Source: Trichomonas vaginalis G3 (lineage: Eukaryota; Parabasalia; Trichomonadida; Trichomonadidae). From it: a DNA stretch of 64,000 bases. The first letter of the stretch is position 1; each line of letters starts with the position of its first letter. The stretch spans positions 124,001 to 188,000 of the forward strand of contig NC_067204.1 in assembly GCF_026262505.1 (NCBI RefSeq). Direction: 5' to 3'. The notes beneath the pieces were generated by a model. It was given only the letters and a program-made list of their open reading frames with translations. It did not search any database and was not told where the DNA came from. Both the position numbers and the translations under genes were made by a program. Below, in pieces: positions 46,801 to 58,375 of this stretch.

Positions 46801-49800
46801 ACAGACACTAATGAATAGCTTTTAGTTAGAATAAGAAACTGACAGTTTGAAACCTGACAATATAACTGTTTGATTGAGTGAAGTGTATGATTGAGAGTTT
46901 GGGTGACAATATTGACCTCATAGTTTAATAAGAGTGTCATAACTGATGTTTTAGTGAGAATAAGACCTGACAGTTTGAGTGACAACACACACACTTGGAC
47001 TACAATAATGAACTGACGGTTTAAATCTGACAATAATGACTGAGATGTTGAGCGACAATATGACTGTTTGAATTTGAGTGAGTGTATGACGACAATTTGA
47101 AGTGACAATCCATGACTTCGGTTTGACAGAACCACTATGAATTGCAGCTTTTAGTCTAGAAATATCGACTGACAATTTGAGTGACAATATGACTGACGGT
47201 TTGAGCAACACACTATGATTAGCTTTTGTAGTTAGAATTATGACTGACGCTTGCAGCCTCTATGACTTACGGTTTATTTAGTCAATGATGAGAGTTTGGG
47301 TGACAAATATGACTCATAAGTTTAAGAGAGTGTATGAACTGATGGTTTTAGTGAGATAAGACTGACAGTTTGTGTGAAATAATAGATGCTAATTTGAATG
47401 AATATATGAGCTGTCGGTTTGGGTGAGGAATAAGACTCTACAGGTTGAACTGACAATATGACTGCACGGCTTTAATTAGAAATATTAACTTGATCAGTTT
47501 TAAGTGACAATAATGACTGTGGTTTGACAGACACTATGAATTAGTCTTTTTACTTGAAGAGTCAAGACTGACAGTTTTGACCGACAATAGACTAAAGGTT
47601 TAATTTAAAGGAATATGACTGAGATTTTGGTGGTGACAATATACTCATCGTTAAGAAGAGTGTATGACTGCCTGGTTTTTTAGTGAGAATAAGACTGATA
47701 AGTTTGAGAGTGACAATATAACTGTTGATTTGAGTGAGTGAAATGACTGACAGTTTTGACTGACAATCATGACTGACGAAGTTTGAAGTGATCCAATATG
47801 AACTGAACAATCATGAACTGACGTTTTAGGTGAGACAGATAAGACTGATAGTCTTGGGGTGACAATATGATTGATTGATTTGAGTGAGTGTAATGGACTT
47901 ACAGTTTTGACTGACAATATATCTGAACGGCTTTTAATTAGACATATTTACCTGACAGTTTGAGTGACCAATATGGACTGTGGTTTGACAGACACTATGA
48001 ATTAGCTTTTTATTGAGAGAAGACTGACAGTTTGACCGACAATAGAACTGACGGTTTTGAGCCGACAATTATGACTAAGGTTTATTTAGAATATGACTGA
48101 GAGTTTGGGTGACAATATGGACTCAATAGTTAAGAGAGTGTATGACTTGATTGGTTAGTGAGAATAAGACTGATAGTTTGAGTGACAACCCATGACTGAC
48201 GTTTTGACATGACAAATATGAACGTGAACGCTTTTAGTTAGATATATGACTTGCCAGTTTAGCTGACAATTGCTGCTACAGTTTGAGTGACAATATGAAC
48301 TGAACCGGTTTTGACACACACTATGAATTTAAGCTTTTTTAAGTTAGAAATATGAACTCCGACAGGCTATGGACACCCATCTTATTGCACTTACGGCGTT
48401 TTATTTAGAATATATCCCACCCGAGAAGTTTGGGTGACAATTGACTCACTACCGTTTTAAAGAGAGTGTATGACGATGGTTTTAGTGAGAATAAACTGAC
48501 AGTTTGGTGAATAAAATATGAAATGCTAATTTCGCGAATGGGCAATAGCGTATGACTGTCCGTTTGGGTGAAGAAAAAGACTTACAGTTTTGACTAGACA
48601 ATTGACTGATCGGCATTTAATTGAATATTTACTCCGACAGTTTGAGTGACAATAATGACTGTGGTTTTCGACAGACACTATGAATTAGCTTTTATTCTCT
48701 GAGAGTAACGCACTGACAGCTTTGACCGACAATATGACTTAAGGTTTTATTTAGAATATACCGAGGAGTCTTCTGGGGTGACAATATGACTTCATAGTTA
48801 AGAAGAGTGTATGACTGATGGTTTTCGTGGGGGTATTGATTGTGGGAGGGTAATAGAGGAGCGGAGCGGTGGAGTGAGCGAGAGAGGGATCTTATTTATT
48901 ATCTGATGAGACTTGACAGCTTGACTGTATCATTTATATGAGCTGACGGTTTTGACGACATATTATGACTGACAATTTATTAATACTTTGTACCGGTTTT
49001 ATATAATTATTTCTCTTATTTATTTTTGGTTACAATAGTTATATTGTTGTTTGATATGAGAGCTTATTTCAGTTTATCTGACAATATGACTGACGGCTTA
49101 AGTTGAGAGTATGTGAGCGAGCGTGCGTTGGAGTGTATCTTATTATACCTCCGCTGGTTGCGACAGACACTTTACATGAATTTAGCTTTTTATTGAGAGT
49201 AAGACTGAGTTGATACGACAATTAATGTATCTTATATGTTTCTATTTGAGAGAGAGTGGATCTGAGAGTTGGTGCAGAGGGGTGTGAGGATACTCATATA
49301 TATGTAGTATGACTGCACTGATTTTATTTTTTTATTGAGAATGAAGACTGATAGTTTTGAGTGACAGCATATGAAAAACTGTTTGAGTGTTAGTGAGATT
49401 GAATTGACTGACAGTTGTGACCCTGACAATATTGACTGAGTTGAGTAACAAGAATGAACTGGACAATATGACTGACGTTTTTAGTGAGAATAAGACGGAA
49501 TAGTTTGGTGTATTCTGATATTTTAATTGTTGATTTTTGAGTGAGTTGTATGAACTTACAGTTTGACCGACCATTTATATGTAACTGACTGGCTTTAAAT
49601 TAGGAATTTATTACCTCAAGTTTGAGTGACAATAATGACTGTGGGTTTGTACAACACTTATGAATTAGCTTTTTATTGAGAGTACAGAACGACAGTCTTG
49701 ACCGACAATTATGACTGAGCGGTTTTGACCTCGTATCTTTTATTATATCTTAGGAGGTTTTTAGTGTTAAGAATATGATGCAGAGTTGTGGTGAACAGAT

Positions 49801-50799
49801 TATTTACTCATATGTGTTTATAGAGAGTGTAAGACTGATGGTTCTAGTGAGGAAAAGCACTGGATAGGTTTTGAATGTGACCAACATGAACTGACGTTTT
49901 TGAAACTGACTCTATATTATGATTGTACGCTTTTTAGTTTTGAATATTGTATACTTAGAGTTTTTTAATGCGACAATTTGCGTTCTGTACTGTTTTTGAG
50001 TTACATTGATTGAACTCTTGAACGGTTTGTAACAACACTACACTTTATTGTAATATAAAAGCCTTTACGTTAGAATATCGACTGACGGCTTGACAGCCTC
50101 TATGACTTACTGGGTTCTATTTAGAATATACACCAGAGAGTTTGGGTGACAATATGACTCATAGTTTAAAGAGAGTGTAATGACTGATGGTTTTAGTGAG
50201 AATAGACTGACAGTTTGGTGACTAATATGACTGCTAAATTTGGAAATAATATATACTTGTCCGGTTTGGGTGAGAATAAGTACTTACAGCTTTGGGACTT
50301 GACAATATACTGACGGCTTTTACTTAGAATAGTACTGACAAGTTTGAAGTGACAAATATAACTGTGCGTTTGACAAACTATAACTTAGCTTTTTTATGAG
50401 AGTAAGACGACAGTTTTTGATCCGACAATCTATTGACTCTAAGGTTTTTAATTTAGAGTATACTGTAGAGTCTATGGAGTTGACTATATATTGACTCATG
50501 AGTTTAAGAGAGTGTATGACTGGATGGTCTTCAGTGAGAATAAGACTGATAGTTTGAGGTGACAAATGATATAACTGTTCGATTTGAAGTGGGAAGTGGA
50601 ATAACTTACATTTTTTATTTGATCTATTATTTTTTGACTTGATTTCTGCTTTAAATTGTGGAATATTACTTGAGCAGTATTTGAGTGACAATTTGTTCAT
50701 AGACTGTGGTTTGAAGCAGACCAGATCTATTGAATTTGAAGCTTTTTATTGAGAGTAAGACTGGACAAGTTTTGACCGAACAATCCACCTGAACTGTAC
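43816..50799. repeat. satellite array, indel-dense part
   Basis: The same units and higher-order landmarks continue (CATAGTTTAAGAGAG, ACACACTATGAATTAGC), but single-base insertions and deletions appear every few to tens of bases and increase toward the N gap. The change from almost identical copies to this state is abrupt at about 43.82 kb. This pattern is expected of unpolished long-read consensus rather than of old, decayed repeats. Confidence 0.85.
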
Positions 50800-50824
50800 N
50801 NNNNNNNNNNNNNNNNNNNNNNNN
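50800..50824. other. assembly gap (25 N)
   Basis: A run of 25 N joins the degraded satellite to the second Maverick. The fixed round size suggests a placeholder of unknown true length, so the array size and its link to the Maverick are uncertain. Confidence 0.98.
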
Positions 50825-53750
50825 TGTAGACATGTCAAAGAAATTATATGCAATGGAAGGAAGTCTATGAGTATATCTTTATGTTTGGAGTGCAAACATC
50901 TTACAACATCCAGTGCTAAAAATGAAACTGCTCTCATTAATTGGAACAAGAACTGGTTAAGACACTTCCTTTACAGATATTTTTGTGCCAATGTTTAGAG
51001 GTTTCGAATCCGAAAATATGACAAACATTAGAAAACATCTGTGGCAGTTTATCCTCAATAGAGAATATGAACTTATGTTTGCAATGAACTTCAATATAGA
51101 TACAACAAGTTGAACTCAAATTGCTTTGAAAGTCTAAACAGACAAAGTTGGACTTGTTGATAAGAAGTATAAAGACCAAGAGTTTGTGAGAATTGTTTGC
51201 AAACTTCCATAATGGTATACACATACTGTCGAATTGAAGTTAGGAAGTTTCTACAGAAGATATGTATTGTCAGAACGTCGATCCTATGCAAAGATACAGA
51301 ACTATTTGAACGACTGCAGAAACTTTGACATCTGACTTTACACCCTTTCTCATTATTTCTGACATTAGATATTTCTAAGTTCAAATCCAAGACATTAATA
51401 CCGAAGGAGACAACATTTTAAAGCAAAACAAGGTTATATGAACTGTTCAAGATGTGGAAAACTGACTTTGTGTCATTTAGATGAACGTCATTGTACGATT
51501 CGTATAACAATATTGTCAAGATCCTTGTTATATGCAGCGTCTAAACGTACATTCTTGGCAAATGTTCAAAGTCTTTAGAATGTCAGAAATGGTGTTATAC
51601 AAAGAAAATTTTTTCTGAGTAAATTTAAAAAAAATATTTTTCCGTAGAAAAGATGGAAAATTCATTCAGTAACAAGACATGTCAGACTTCAAAGGAAGAA
51701 TAACCCATTCACATATTGAATTTTACTTCTACCATTTGAAAAGTCTTCATTTCAGCAAAGTTCTGAACATCGACCAGAAGTTTGCATGTGACTAAATGGT
51801 GCGAATTAAGACTTAGACATAGAAGGTTTGTTAGCAGTCAAAGAAATTTGACAGAAGGTTCCTCAAAACCTTTAAAGAAGGACAAAGCACTACAAACTTG
51901 CTAACTATGAACCAAAGAAAGCAGACGACTATGAATATTATGAGATCTAGATAGTTGAAGTTCAGGTAAATGGGTAAAAGATTTTAGATCTTAGCACAGT
52001 GGTTTACTCCTAAAGAGGAAGAGAACATGACACTTGAAGAAATGTTCTAAAAATAAAATTTTATTTCTTACATGGTCAAAATTTCTTTTCTTTGGAACTG
52101 GTTCAGCGTTCTTTTTTCTCCTTCTTCAACTTTCTTTCTCTTCTCTTCTACTATTTTTCTCTTGTCTATTTCTTTCTTCTCTTCTTCTCTGGTGGATTAT
52201 GTACCAAATTTCTCCGAACCATATTTCTGTAAAAAGTTCTTGTCCTTTAATAGCTCTTCTATTCTGTTTCTATTTCATCTTCAAAGACAGCGCCATGTTG
52301 TTCTTCTTGGCATTCTAAGAAGTTTTGTTGACTTCATCTCTACAAGAGGCGTCATCTCTGTCAACAAGTCTGTCATTGGACAAATTTTAGACGCTCTTTG
52401 TAATGTTTTATGTTCTTGTCATATTCCCAGAAACAGAACTTAGAACAAAATTCACCTTTCTTGTTTACACTATGTAAGATTTTTATGGTCACAGATGTTG
52501 CTGTCAAAAAGCTTGTCTCGAATATAGATAGCGAAATCGCAGACATTTTCTAAAAGATAAAAAATTTTAATTTTTCTAAAAATATGTTAGAAAAAAAAAG
52601 TTTGCTGACATGACAAGAAATTTAGAATGTTTTTTTAACAAGAACAAGGGAAGTTAGAAATGCTCAGATAAAAGCCTATTACATGAGCAAGTTCTTATTT
52701 GCTAGAATGGTTATAACAGGTCTAATGCACCACCTGGGTCGGTTAAGACTTTCAACTTATCTTAAAATGGCTGCACAACAACAAGAACTAGATGAGAAGA
52801 ACCCCCATTCATGAGTTTAGTTGTTATTTGTTTCGACTTTCCTGGTCAATTTGACCAAACGTCAATTCGTTCAAAGATATTATTAAAAAGTCTAAGTTAG
52901 TATGTAGTAAAAGACTCTGAGTTGTTAGATTGGATAAAAGAAGTACCAAAAGAAGAGTTTTGAAGTTATAATCATTAAATGAGATATAAATTCTAAGTTA
53001 AAGACCCAAATGAGGAAATGCAGAGAATATGGGTTAGAGAAGAAACACTTCAGAAACAAAACAGAAAGAGATAGAATACATTTCGAAGAAATGCAATCTT
53101 ACGATGGAAGACATTTTACCCTCATAGGTGTCTTCTTATTCTTAGATGATTCGCCTCTCATCCTTTGCTTAAGAAACAGCAGAACAAGATATAGTTAGCT
53201 AACTAAGTTCTCGGTATGGTGGCACTGGTTCCTCCGAACGCAATACTTTGTGGACACTTTACAAAACCGTTAACGTATATTTTACAACACAAACGACAAC
53301 ACCAACTAACCTTAAATATTTACAAAGCCGCCAACCACTTCACCTCACTACTGTAAAAATAAACGTTCTCACTTACAAAAGTATTGCAACTCCTTCCCAT
53401 TGCTGTGCTTCACACAACAGCTCATAATCTTCTGACTCACTTCTTCTTCATATAGGTCAAATCACTGTCAAAATAAATGTTAGTAAGTTTTGACAAAGCT
53501 AATGAAACACGCTTACCGTTTGTATCGTATGCTTGTATAAACTTTCCATTCTTCATTGTTCATAAACGCTCAAACTAACTTTACCCTTTCTCCCTCGTAT
53601 CTGATAGAATGTATTTTCACGAGGAACGAAGAACAAATTCTTGAACTCATGACCGTTGTAGTTTGTTATCTCAATAGTTTTCGTCATTTATATAAAAATA
53701 AACTTAAAAAATAAACTTAAAAATTAATAATATCACCACCCTCACACGTA
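50825..53750. pseudogene. unreadable Maverick coding sequence next to the gap (fossil)
   Basis: The sequence has the base composition and codon flavour of Maverick genes on both strands (for example a Lys/Glu-rich minus-strand stretch around 52.05-52.5 kb), but frames are interrupted too often to define genes. I count at least a dozen interruptions. The density matches that of the satellite on the other side of the N gap, so part of the damage may be sequence error. Confidence 0.5.
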
Positions 53751-53776
53751 TGAAAACATAGCACAAAAATAAATTT

Positions 53777-53823
53777 AGGTGAAGTGGTGAGATCTCACCT
53801 CTTTTTTCACCTCTTTTTCACCC
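53777..53823 (+). promoter_or_regulatory. five-half-site cassette, GGTGA type
   Basis: GGTGA at 53778 and 53786, GATC spacer, TCACC at 53795, 53807 and 53818 (steps 8, 9, 12, 11). The central part GGTGAGATCTCACC is a perfect 14-bp palindrome. Followed by TTGAATTCAT, comparable with the TTGAATTTTCAT flank of the other cassettes. Confidence 0.55.
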
Positions 53824-53962
53824 TTGAATTCATTGCTTTATAACTCTCTTCCTTGGTTTCTTTTTAGTTGCTTTCTTCACGTCTGTCTCCAGCTTAACTG
53901 TCTTTCTTCTTCGTCCGTAATGATACCAGTTACTTCCACCAGTCAATGGGTCAAATGGTCTT

Positions 53963-54355
53963 TCATAAGGGTTTCCATACATTCCATAGGACCATACGGA
54001 AAACTACTGGTGGAGAAGAAACATCTTCTTTAGTTCCATCGACTCTATTTAAATGCATTGTTTCACCTTTCATCTGGTCATTAAAGTCTTTTGCGTGTTT
54101 TGCAAACTCATCGTCCTTTCCTAAAGCATTTTCTGACTCAGTCGCAACCAAATTGGATGCTTTATTTATGAGCCCTATTTTATTTAATCTTAACTTCTTT
54201 GCAACCCAGCCTCCAATCTTTCCTTTATTTGCATCTAATGTCTTTGAAACCCTTCCTCCACTCATTTTATTTACTGCGTCATAAGCTCCAAGTGCTTTTG
54301 CTCCAAATGCTAATGCTTTTGTTCCCATTGCGCCTAAAGCTGCCCAAGCTACCAT
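53963..54355 (-). CDS. Gly/Ala/Lys-rich virion-type protein
   Basis: About 130 residues beginning MVAWAALGAMGTKALAFGAK, i.e. an N-terminal hydrophobic Gly/Ala segment of ~25 residues suited to membrane association, followed by basic stretches (KGKIGGWVAKKLRLNKIGL) and a charged C-terminus. Composition resembles minor virion/membrane proteins of Polinton-like elements and the 133-aa protein of the left Maverick. Its ATG overlaps the stop of the upstream 76-aa gene in ATGGTAG. The true C-terminal end is uncertain. Confidence 0.5.
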   Translation of the reverse strand: MVAWAALGAMGTKALAFGAKALGAYDAVNKMSGGRVSKTLDANKGKIGGWVAKKLRLNKIGLINKASNLVATESENALGKDDEFAKHAKDFNDQMKGETMHLNRVDGTKEDVSSPPVVFRMVLWNVWKPL

Positions 54356-54579
54356 TTACCCATATTAAAATCATCTCTCTTCAATATTATCTCATAAAAG
54401 TTCTCGTTACTGGAGAAAGTCAATGAAACATAAACATTCTCACGGGCTTCGCCCTCACCACTTTGCGGTCTATCTAACTTCTTTCTTATATCATCTATAC
54501 GCTTCAAAATGTCTGAACAATTGCTAACATCTTCTACAACAGTTATTTCATCATGAATGACCTTCAAGAACAAGCTCAT
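54349..54579 (-). CDS. 76-aa Maverick protein, unknown
   Basis: MSLFLKVIHDEITVVEDVSN, then an acidic/basic helical region (DILKRIDDIRKKLDRPQSG) and FSSNENFYEIILKRDDFN. The start abuts the stop of the upstream gene exactly (TAAATG), and its own stop overlaps the next ATG by 7 bp. Such packing supports a real small gene. No family is recognised. Confidence 0.55.
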   Translation of the reverse strand: MSLFLKVIHDEITVVEDVSNCSDILKRIDDIRKKLDRPQSGEGEARENVYVSLTFSSNENFYEIILKRDDFNMGKW

Positions 54580-55460
54580 TTAATATGCAATTAAAATCAT
54601 CTCAATAATGAGTCCATCCTTTCCATCTTTAGGTAGCACAACATCTTTCATTGAAGAAGGTTCGACAAGTCTTATGTTAAACTTACTGACAAAGTTTGTT
54701 ATACTATAATGCTTCGGCGGCGAATACATGTAGTTTGAAAGACATAATATAGATTCTTCAGCAAATTCACTTATACTGGATTTTATAACAATGTTCTCAC
54801 GAGACCAAATCCACCAATTGACAATCTTGTAAGCAATCCTGCTGAACCTTCTACTGTAAACGTCGATGGTAACATTCCACGAAGGTCATCTATTGACATC
54901 GTTGAGTCACTGTATTTAAATATTTTCTTAAAGCAATCGTCATTATCTAACCATGCAATAGCTTTGAAGTTTTCATTCGAATATACATCTGCTTCATTAA
55001 ATGTAAAACCTGACTTCTTTGCAGAGATGACTTTAAAATCTATTGAGTTTGTTTCAAAATTATATGCTATGGTAACTTCTGAAGGTAATGGATGTCCTTC
55101 CGCAGTCAGTTGTTCTCTCACTACCGTTTGAAGCTTTGTGTTAAAAACTTTCATGTCATCTCCTGTGTCTAGGTTCACATACACAGCAACAGGGAAACTA
55201 TCTTGCTTCTTTGTTTCATCATTATATCTCAAAACATTAAAGTTCTTCAATAATATTGTTCTTCCTGCTGGAATACTTCTAACCTGTCTGATTTCAATAG
55301 CTTTCTCACCTCCTACATACTCTACCCAGTGTCTTGGATATTCATAAGTATACTGACTTTCTTGAATTTTGGTTGGTTTCATCATAACGTGTTCATAGTA
55401 TATCTTTATACTCTTGTCAGTTAGACTCGGTGCTATGTTCTGAATATTTCTGACTTGCAT
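54580..55460 (-). CDS. candidate capsid or spike protein of the Maverick (fossil)
   Basis: Begins MQVRNIQNIAPSLTDKSIKI; the ATG at 55460 is chosen because it gives a 16-bp divergent spacer to the ATPase gene, as at other gene pairs. The protein is beta-rich with no charged low-complexity regions (for example PVAVYVNLDTGDDMKVFN, TIAYNFETNSIDFKVISA), about 290 residues. Position next to the packaging ATPase and the beta-rich character suggest a structural protein of jelly-roll type, but no diagnostic motif is visible. It appears broken about once. Confidence 0.35.
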
Positions 55461-55476
55461 TTTTAATGGAGATAAA
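55461..55476. promoter_or_regulatory. 16-bp divergent spacer between structural gene and ATPase
   Basis: TTTTAATGGAGATAAA lies between two head-to-head ATGs. Same form (TTTnAT...ATnAAA) and length as the spacers at 1314, 3544 and 58359. Confidence 0.5.
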
Positions 55477-56365
55477 ATGAAGCATTTAATACATGACGTA
55501 GATGAAGACATGAATGAAACTACAGACAAACTTAACTCTTCTCTTATTCTTCCTTTCAGCAAAGATTATGAGTTCTGTTCAAATGGTGTGTATTTCTATT
55601 GTGGAAAGATGGGTTCAGGTAAGACATTTAACCTCATTCGTCATATACTCATAACAGAACGTTTAGGAAATGACTCATATTATGACCAAATCATTATATC
55701 AGCAACTTCAGACTCTATGGACTCAACAGCGAAAACATTTATGTCAAAAGTTCAAGCCTCTGTCGTTAAAGTTCCAGACAGTGAACTCATTGAATTTCTT
55801 CAACGTTACATTCGACGTAAGAGGAAATATTATGCCATCGTTGAATTTATACAGTCAGGAATGCAAAAGACTTCTGAGGAGATGGAAAGAATTATTGACA
55901 AACACCACTTACGTCAGTACTCAGGAGTTTACGATATGAAACGACTTACAAACTACATTCTGTCAAAACTTTCAAAATACCCCTTCAAAAAATATCCTTC
56001 AAACACTCTGCTCGTTTGCGACGACTTCGCCGGAAAAGGTTTAGTGTCAAAAGCCTGACTCACCATTAGCTAACATCATAACTAAAGTCAGACATTACCA
56101 CTTAACTGTAGCAATACTTATGCAAACATGGAGGTTTTTAGCTTTAAACATAAAACGTCTCATAACTGACTTCGTTATCTTTCAAGGTTTCTCACGCTAT
56201 GATATTGAACTCATTTGGAAACAGTCAGGTATAACATTACCTTTTGAAGAAATTTGGGAAGCATATAAGTCTCTCATCTCTCCTCGTTCATACCTTGAGA
56301 TTCATATCATGACTAATACCATTAAAGTCAAAAATATTCCATGGGAACGACCAACATTGTTTTAA
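55477..56365 (+). CDS. A32/FtsK-like DNA-packaging ATPase (fossil)
   Basis: The N-terminal part shows a textbook Walker A, FYCGKMGSGKTFNLIRH (GKMGSGKT near residues 45-52), and later a Walker B-like LLVCDDFAGKG. This is the genome-packaging ATPase of the Polinton/NCLDV type, which would pump the element DNA into capsids. The C-terminal part (LWKQSGI-like, FEEIWEAYKSL) fits the family's length of ~290 residues. Divergent from the candidate structural gene. It appears broken about once. Confidence 0.75.
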
Positions 56366-56369
56366 AGTT

Positions 56370-56753
56370 TAACCTTCAATTGACTGATGGTAAACAAATT
56401 CCATGCATCTCTGTCGCCATTTCTGTTAATATTTTTGCTGTCATTCATATCATCCACTTCCCATCCGTTAGCTTTTGAGGATATGCGTTAGAATAGCTGT
56501 TCTTAAATGAAGGCTTTTCACCTTTGAGAGCATAAACTCTATAACTTTCTGCATACTTTATGTTTGAACCTCCTGAGCCATCATTGACATAAATTTTTAT
56601 AGGCTTCCACCCTTTGTTCATGTTCCTGCTTCTTCCCTTAGCTCTTTTGTTCAGTAGTTCTACATCTTTATACACAGCTCCTGTCTCAGTGAATTCAACA
56701 ATATTTTCATTCGTTAGCTTTACATTCAAACCCTTGTCGAGTATATTGTTCAT
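56370..56753 (-). CDS. Maverick protein of unknown family (fossil)
   Basis: The ATG at 56753 starts MNNILDKGLNVKLTNENIVE; later KRAKGRSRNMNKGWKPIKIY and NDGSGGSNIKYAESYRVYAL. Basic, Gly/Ser-rich middle. The upstream region AAAAACCTTTTATATGTATGAA is shared with a divergent gene beginning at ~56788. It appears broken about once toward its end. Function unknown. Confidence 0.4.
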
Positions 56754-56787
56754 TTCATACATATAAAAGGTTTTTATTCTATATGAA

Positions 56788-57267
56788 ATGAGAAGCAAAT
56801 CCATCTTAGCTGGTGCCGTTAATGTTCCAATTGAACCAACATCAAATGTTGACTCACGAACGACAAACAATATTGTCATAAAGAACTATAGTTCAGAGTG
56901 TTTGAAAGAAAAAGAACCAGACTAATCCGTGAATTTAAACACAGCTTCAAACGCTAACGCTACATCAGATGTTAAGTTAGAGTATCCACCACTGGACCAA
57001 ATTCTTTCAAGAGAAGCCAACGACAACCCTTACACAAATGTTCAAACAAATCCTTCAGATAACGTAGACCATTACCTTCTTCAGTTATACCAAACAATTT
57101 TACTCAAAGACGATAAGAAGCTTTTGACAAATCTTATAAGTAAGAACCAAATAATTCTAACAAAGGAGGACCTTGAAAATGTTATCTCACGAATAACAGG
57201 GAAACAATGTGTCATTGACTATCTCGACCCTGAAATCGAATGCTGTGGTCAAACTCCATATTCATGA
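56788..57267 (+). CDS. Maverick protein of unknown family (fossil)
   Basis: Begins MRSKSILAGAVNVPIEPTSN and continues to a helical C-terminal half (DNVDHYLLQLYQTILLKDDK, LISKNQIILTKEDLENVISR) ending with a Cys pair (ECCGQ). It appears interrupted about once. The helical C-terminal half could be an oligomerisation region. Unknown function. Confidence 0.4.
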
Positions 57268-57393
57268 AAATAGGTAACATCCGCATCATTGAAACACCAG
57301 GAACTACAGGAGTTGAGTTTAAGTATAAATATTCGAACGAGTATACAAAACTTCAACAGAATATAAACTTTGCTTGAAATATGTTTTAGTAAA

Positions 57394-57633
57394 TTAAAGC
57401 AATTTGTAATATCTATCCAAAACTTCTTCAACAGTATCGAACTCATCTTCATAATGCAAACCTAATCTTATTGACTTGGTGCAGTTTTCACTAACACAAT
57501 ATTTTTCTGTTCTCTTGACTGACATAACTAACTCATTTGTTTCATCAAACAGCAACAACCAAAGTTCATGACCTAATACATAACATTCATACTTTATATT
57601 TTTAGCTCTGAGTTCTCTTGTAAGCTGTTGCAT
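57394..57633 (-). CDS. 79-aa Maverick protein, unknown
   Basis: MQQLTRELRAKNIKYECYVL, then WLLLFDETNELVMSVKRTEK and a final helix (FDTVEEVLDRYYKLL). The alternation of beta and helix with two Cys (CVSENC) suggests a small folded protein. Its ATG lies inside the end of the upstream gene (40-bp overlap) and is preceded by TTTTTAGAAAATATTAA. Confidence 0.55.
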   Translation of the reverse strand: MQQLTRELRAKNIKYECYVLGHELWLLLFDETNELVMSVKRTEKYCVSENCTKSIRLGLHYEDEFDTVEEVLDRYYKLL

Positions 57634-58358
57634 TTAATATTTTCTAAAAAGTCAACTTCAACAGTCATTCGCACTGGTGCCTTCAGTTCTACAGGCTCTC
57701 CTTGAAAGTCAACAAGTCTGAATTGCATGTCTTTCAAATTATGAGGACTAATGCGAACCCATTTACCTAAATGAGTTGCTATGACAGGAACGTTTGGAAT
57801 GAACATTGAATTGACTGCATAACAGAAGGATTTATATTCTACTGAACCTTTACTATTAACTCCTGAAATGCCTGTGACATTAGCTATTTTAGACTCAATG
57901 TATAAACAATTACCATAACATACGTATGGAACAGATTTCATCTCAATCGTTTTGTCAACACTTTTCAAAGGAAATGTCATATGGTATGCTCCTAAAAGAA
58001 GTTGAACTCTATGACTCATTCGTGTTATCTTGAACTCTTTCTTGCTACTGAACTTCAATGTTCCCTCAGAAGAGAGTTCGACATCTATGTTGTCAATAGT
58101 TTCTTCATTTATGAGAGTATCTATGACTCCAGCAATTTTATCTATTCTATACTCTGCTCTGTTAGGAAATGTTATAAAACTTCTTTTGTCATCTATTTCA
58201 ATCTCTATGAAATCTGTTTCATCTGTTATGACAAAAGTTGCGATAGTATTAAAGTCAACAACTCTGAAAGCAAGCGCTTCATTCTGAAGACCTAAGTTTG
58301 TTTGTAGCTTTACTGTCCCGTATTCGTTTGGGTCTGTACTTTGCAAATAGAACAACAT
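57594..58358 (-). CDS. candidate minor capsid (penton-like) protein
   Basis: A 254-aa uninterrupted protein, beta-rich throughout. The C-terminal block NLKDMQFRLVDFQGEPVELK followed by APVRMTVEVDF resembles the conserved end of Polinton minor capsid proteins, where a strand, a D-x-x-G-x-P-(I/V)-x-L turn and a last strand close a single jelly-roll. Size also fits. This is a family resemblance seen by eye only; an unrelated beta-sandwich would look similar. Divergent to the collagen-like gene over 17 bp. Confidence 0.45.
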   Translation of the reverse strand: MLFYLQSTDPNEYGTVKLQTNLGLQNEALAFRVVDFNTIATFVITDETDFIEIEIDDKRSFITFPNRAEYRIDKIAGVIDTLINEETIDNIDVELSSEGTLKFSSKKEFKITRMSHRVQLLLGAYHMTFPLKSVDKTIEMKSVPYVCYGNCLYIESKIANVTGISGVNSKGSVEYKSFCYAVNSMFIPNVPVIATHLGKWVRISPHNLKDMQFRLVDFQGEPVELKAPVRMTVEVDFLENIKCNSLQENSELKI

Positions 58359-58375
58359 TTTATTCTCATTAAAAT
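58359..58375. promoter_or_regulatory. 17-bp divergent spacer between capsid-like and collagen-like genes
   Basis: TTTATTCTCATTAAAAT between head-to-head ATGs; differs from the 3544-3560 spacer of the other Maverick at three positions only, although the flanking genes differ. Contains TCATT, matching the trichomonad initiator consensus TCAYW on the plus strand. Confidence 0.5.

Noticed and set aside
52034-52443. Plus-strand Phe/Leu/Ser-rich frames suggesting a membrane protein
   Set aside because: They are antisense to a Lys/Glu-rich minus-strand Maverick coding stretch; such antisense frames look hydrophobic because GAA/AAG codons read as TTC/CTT.
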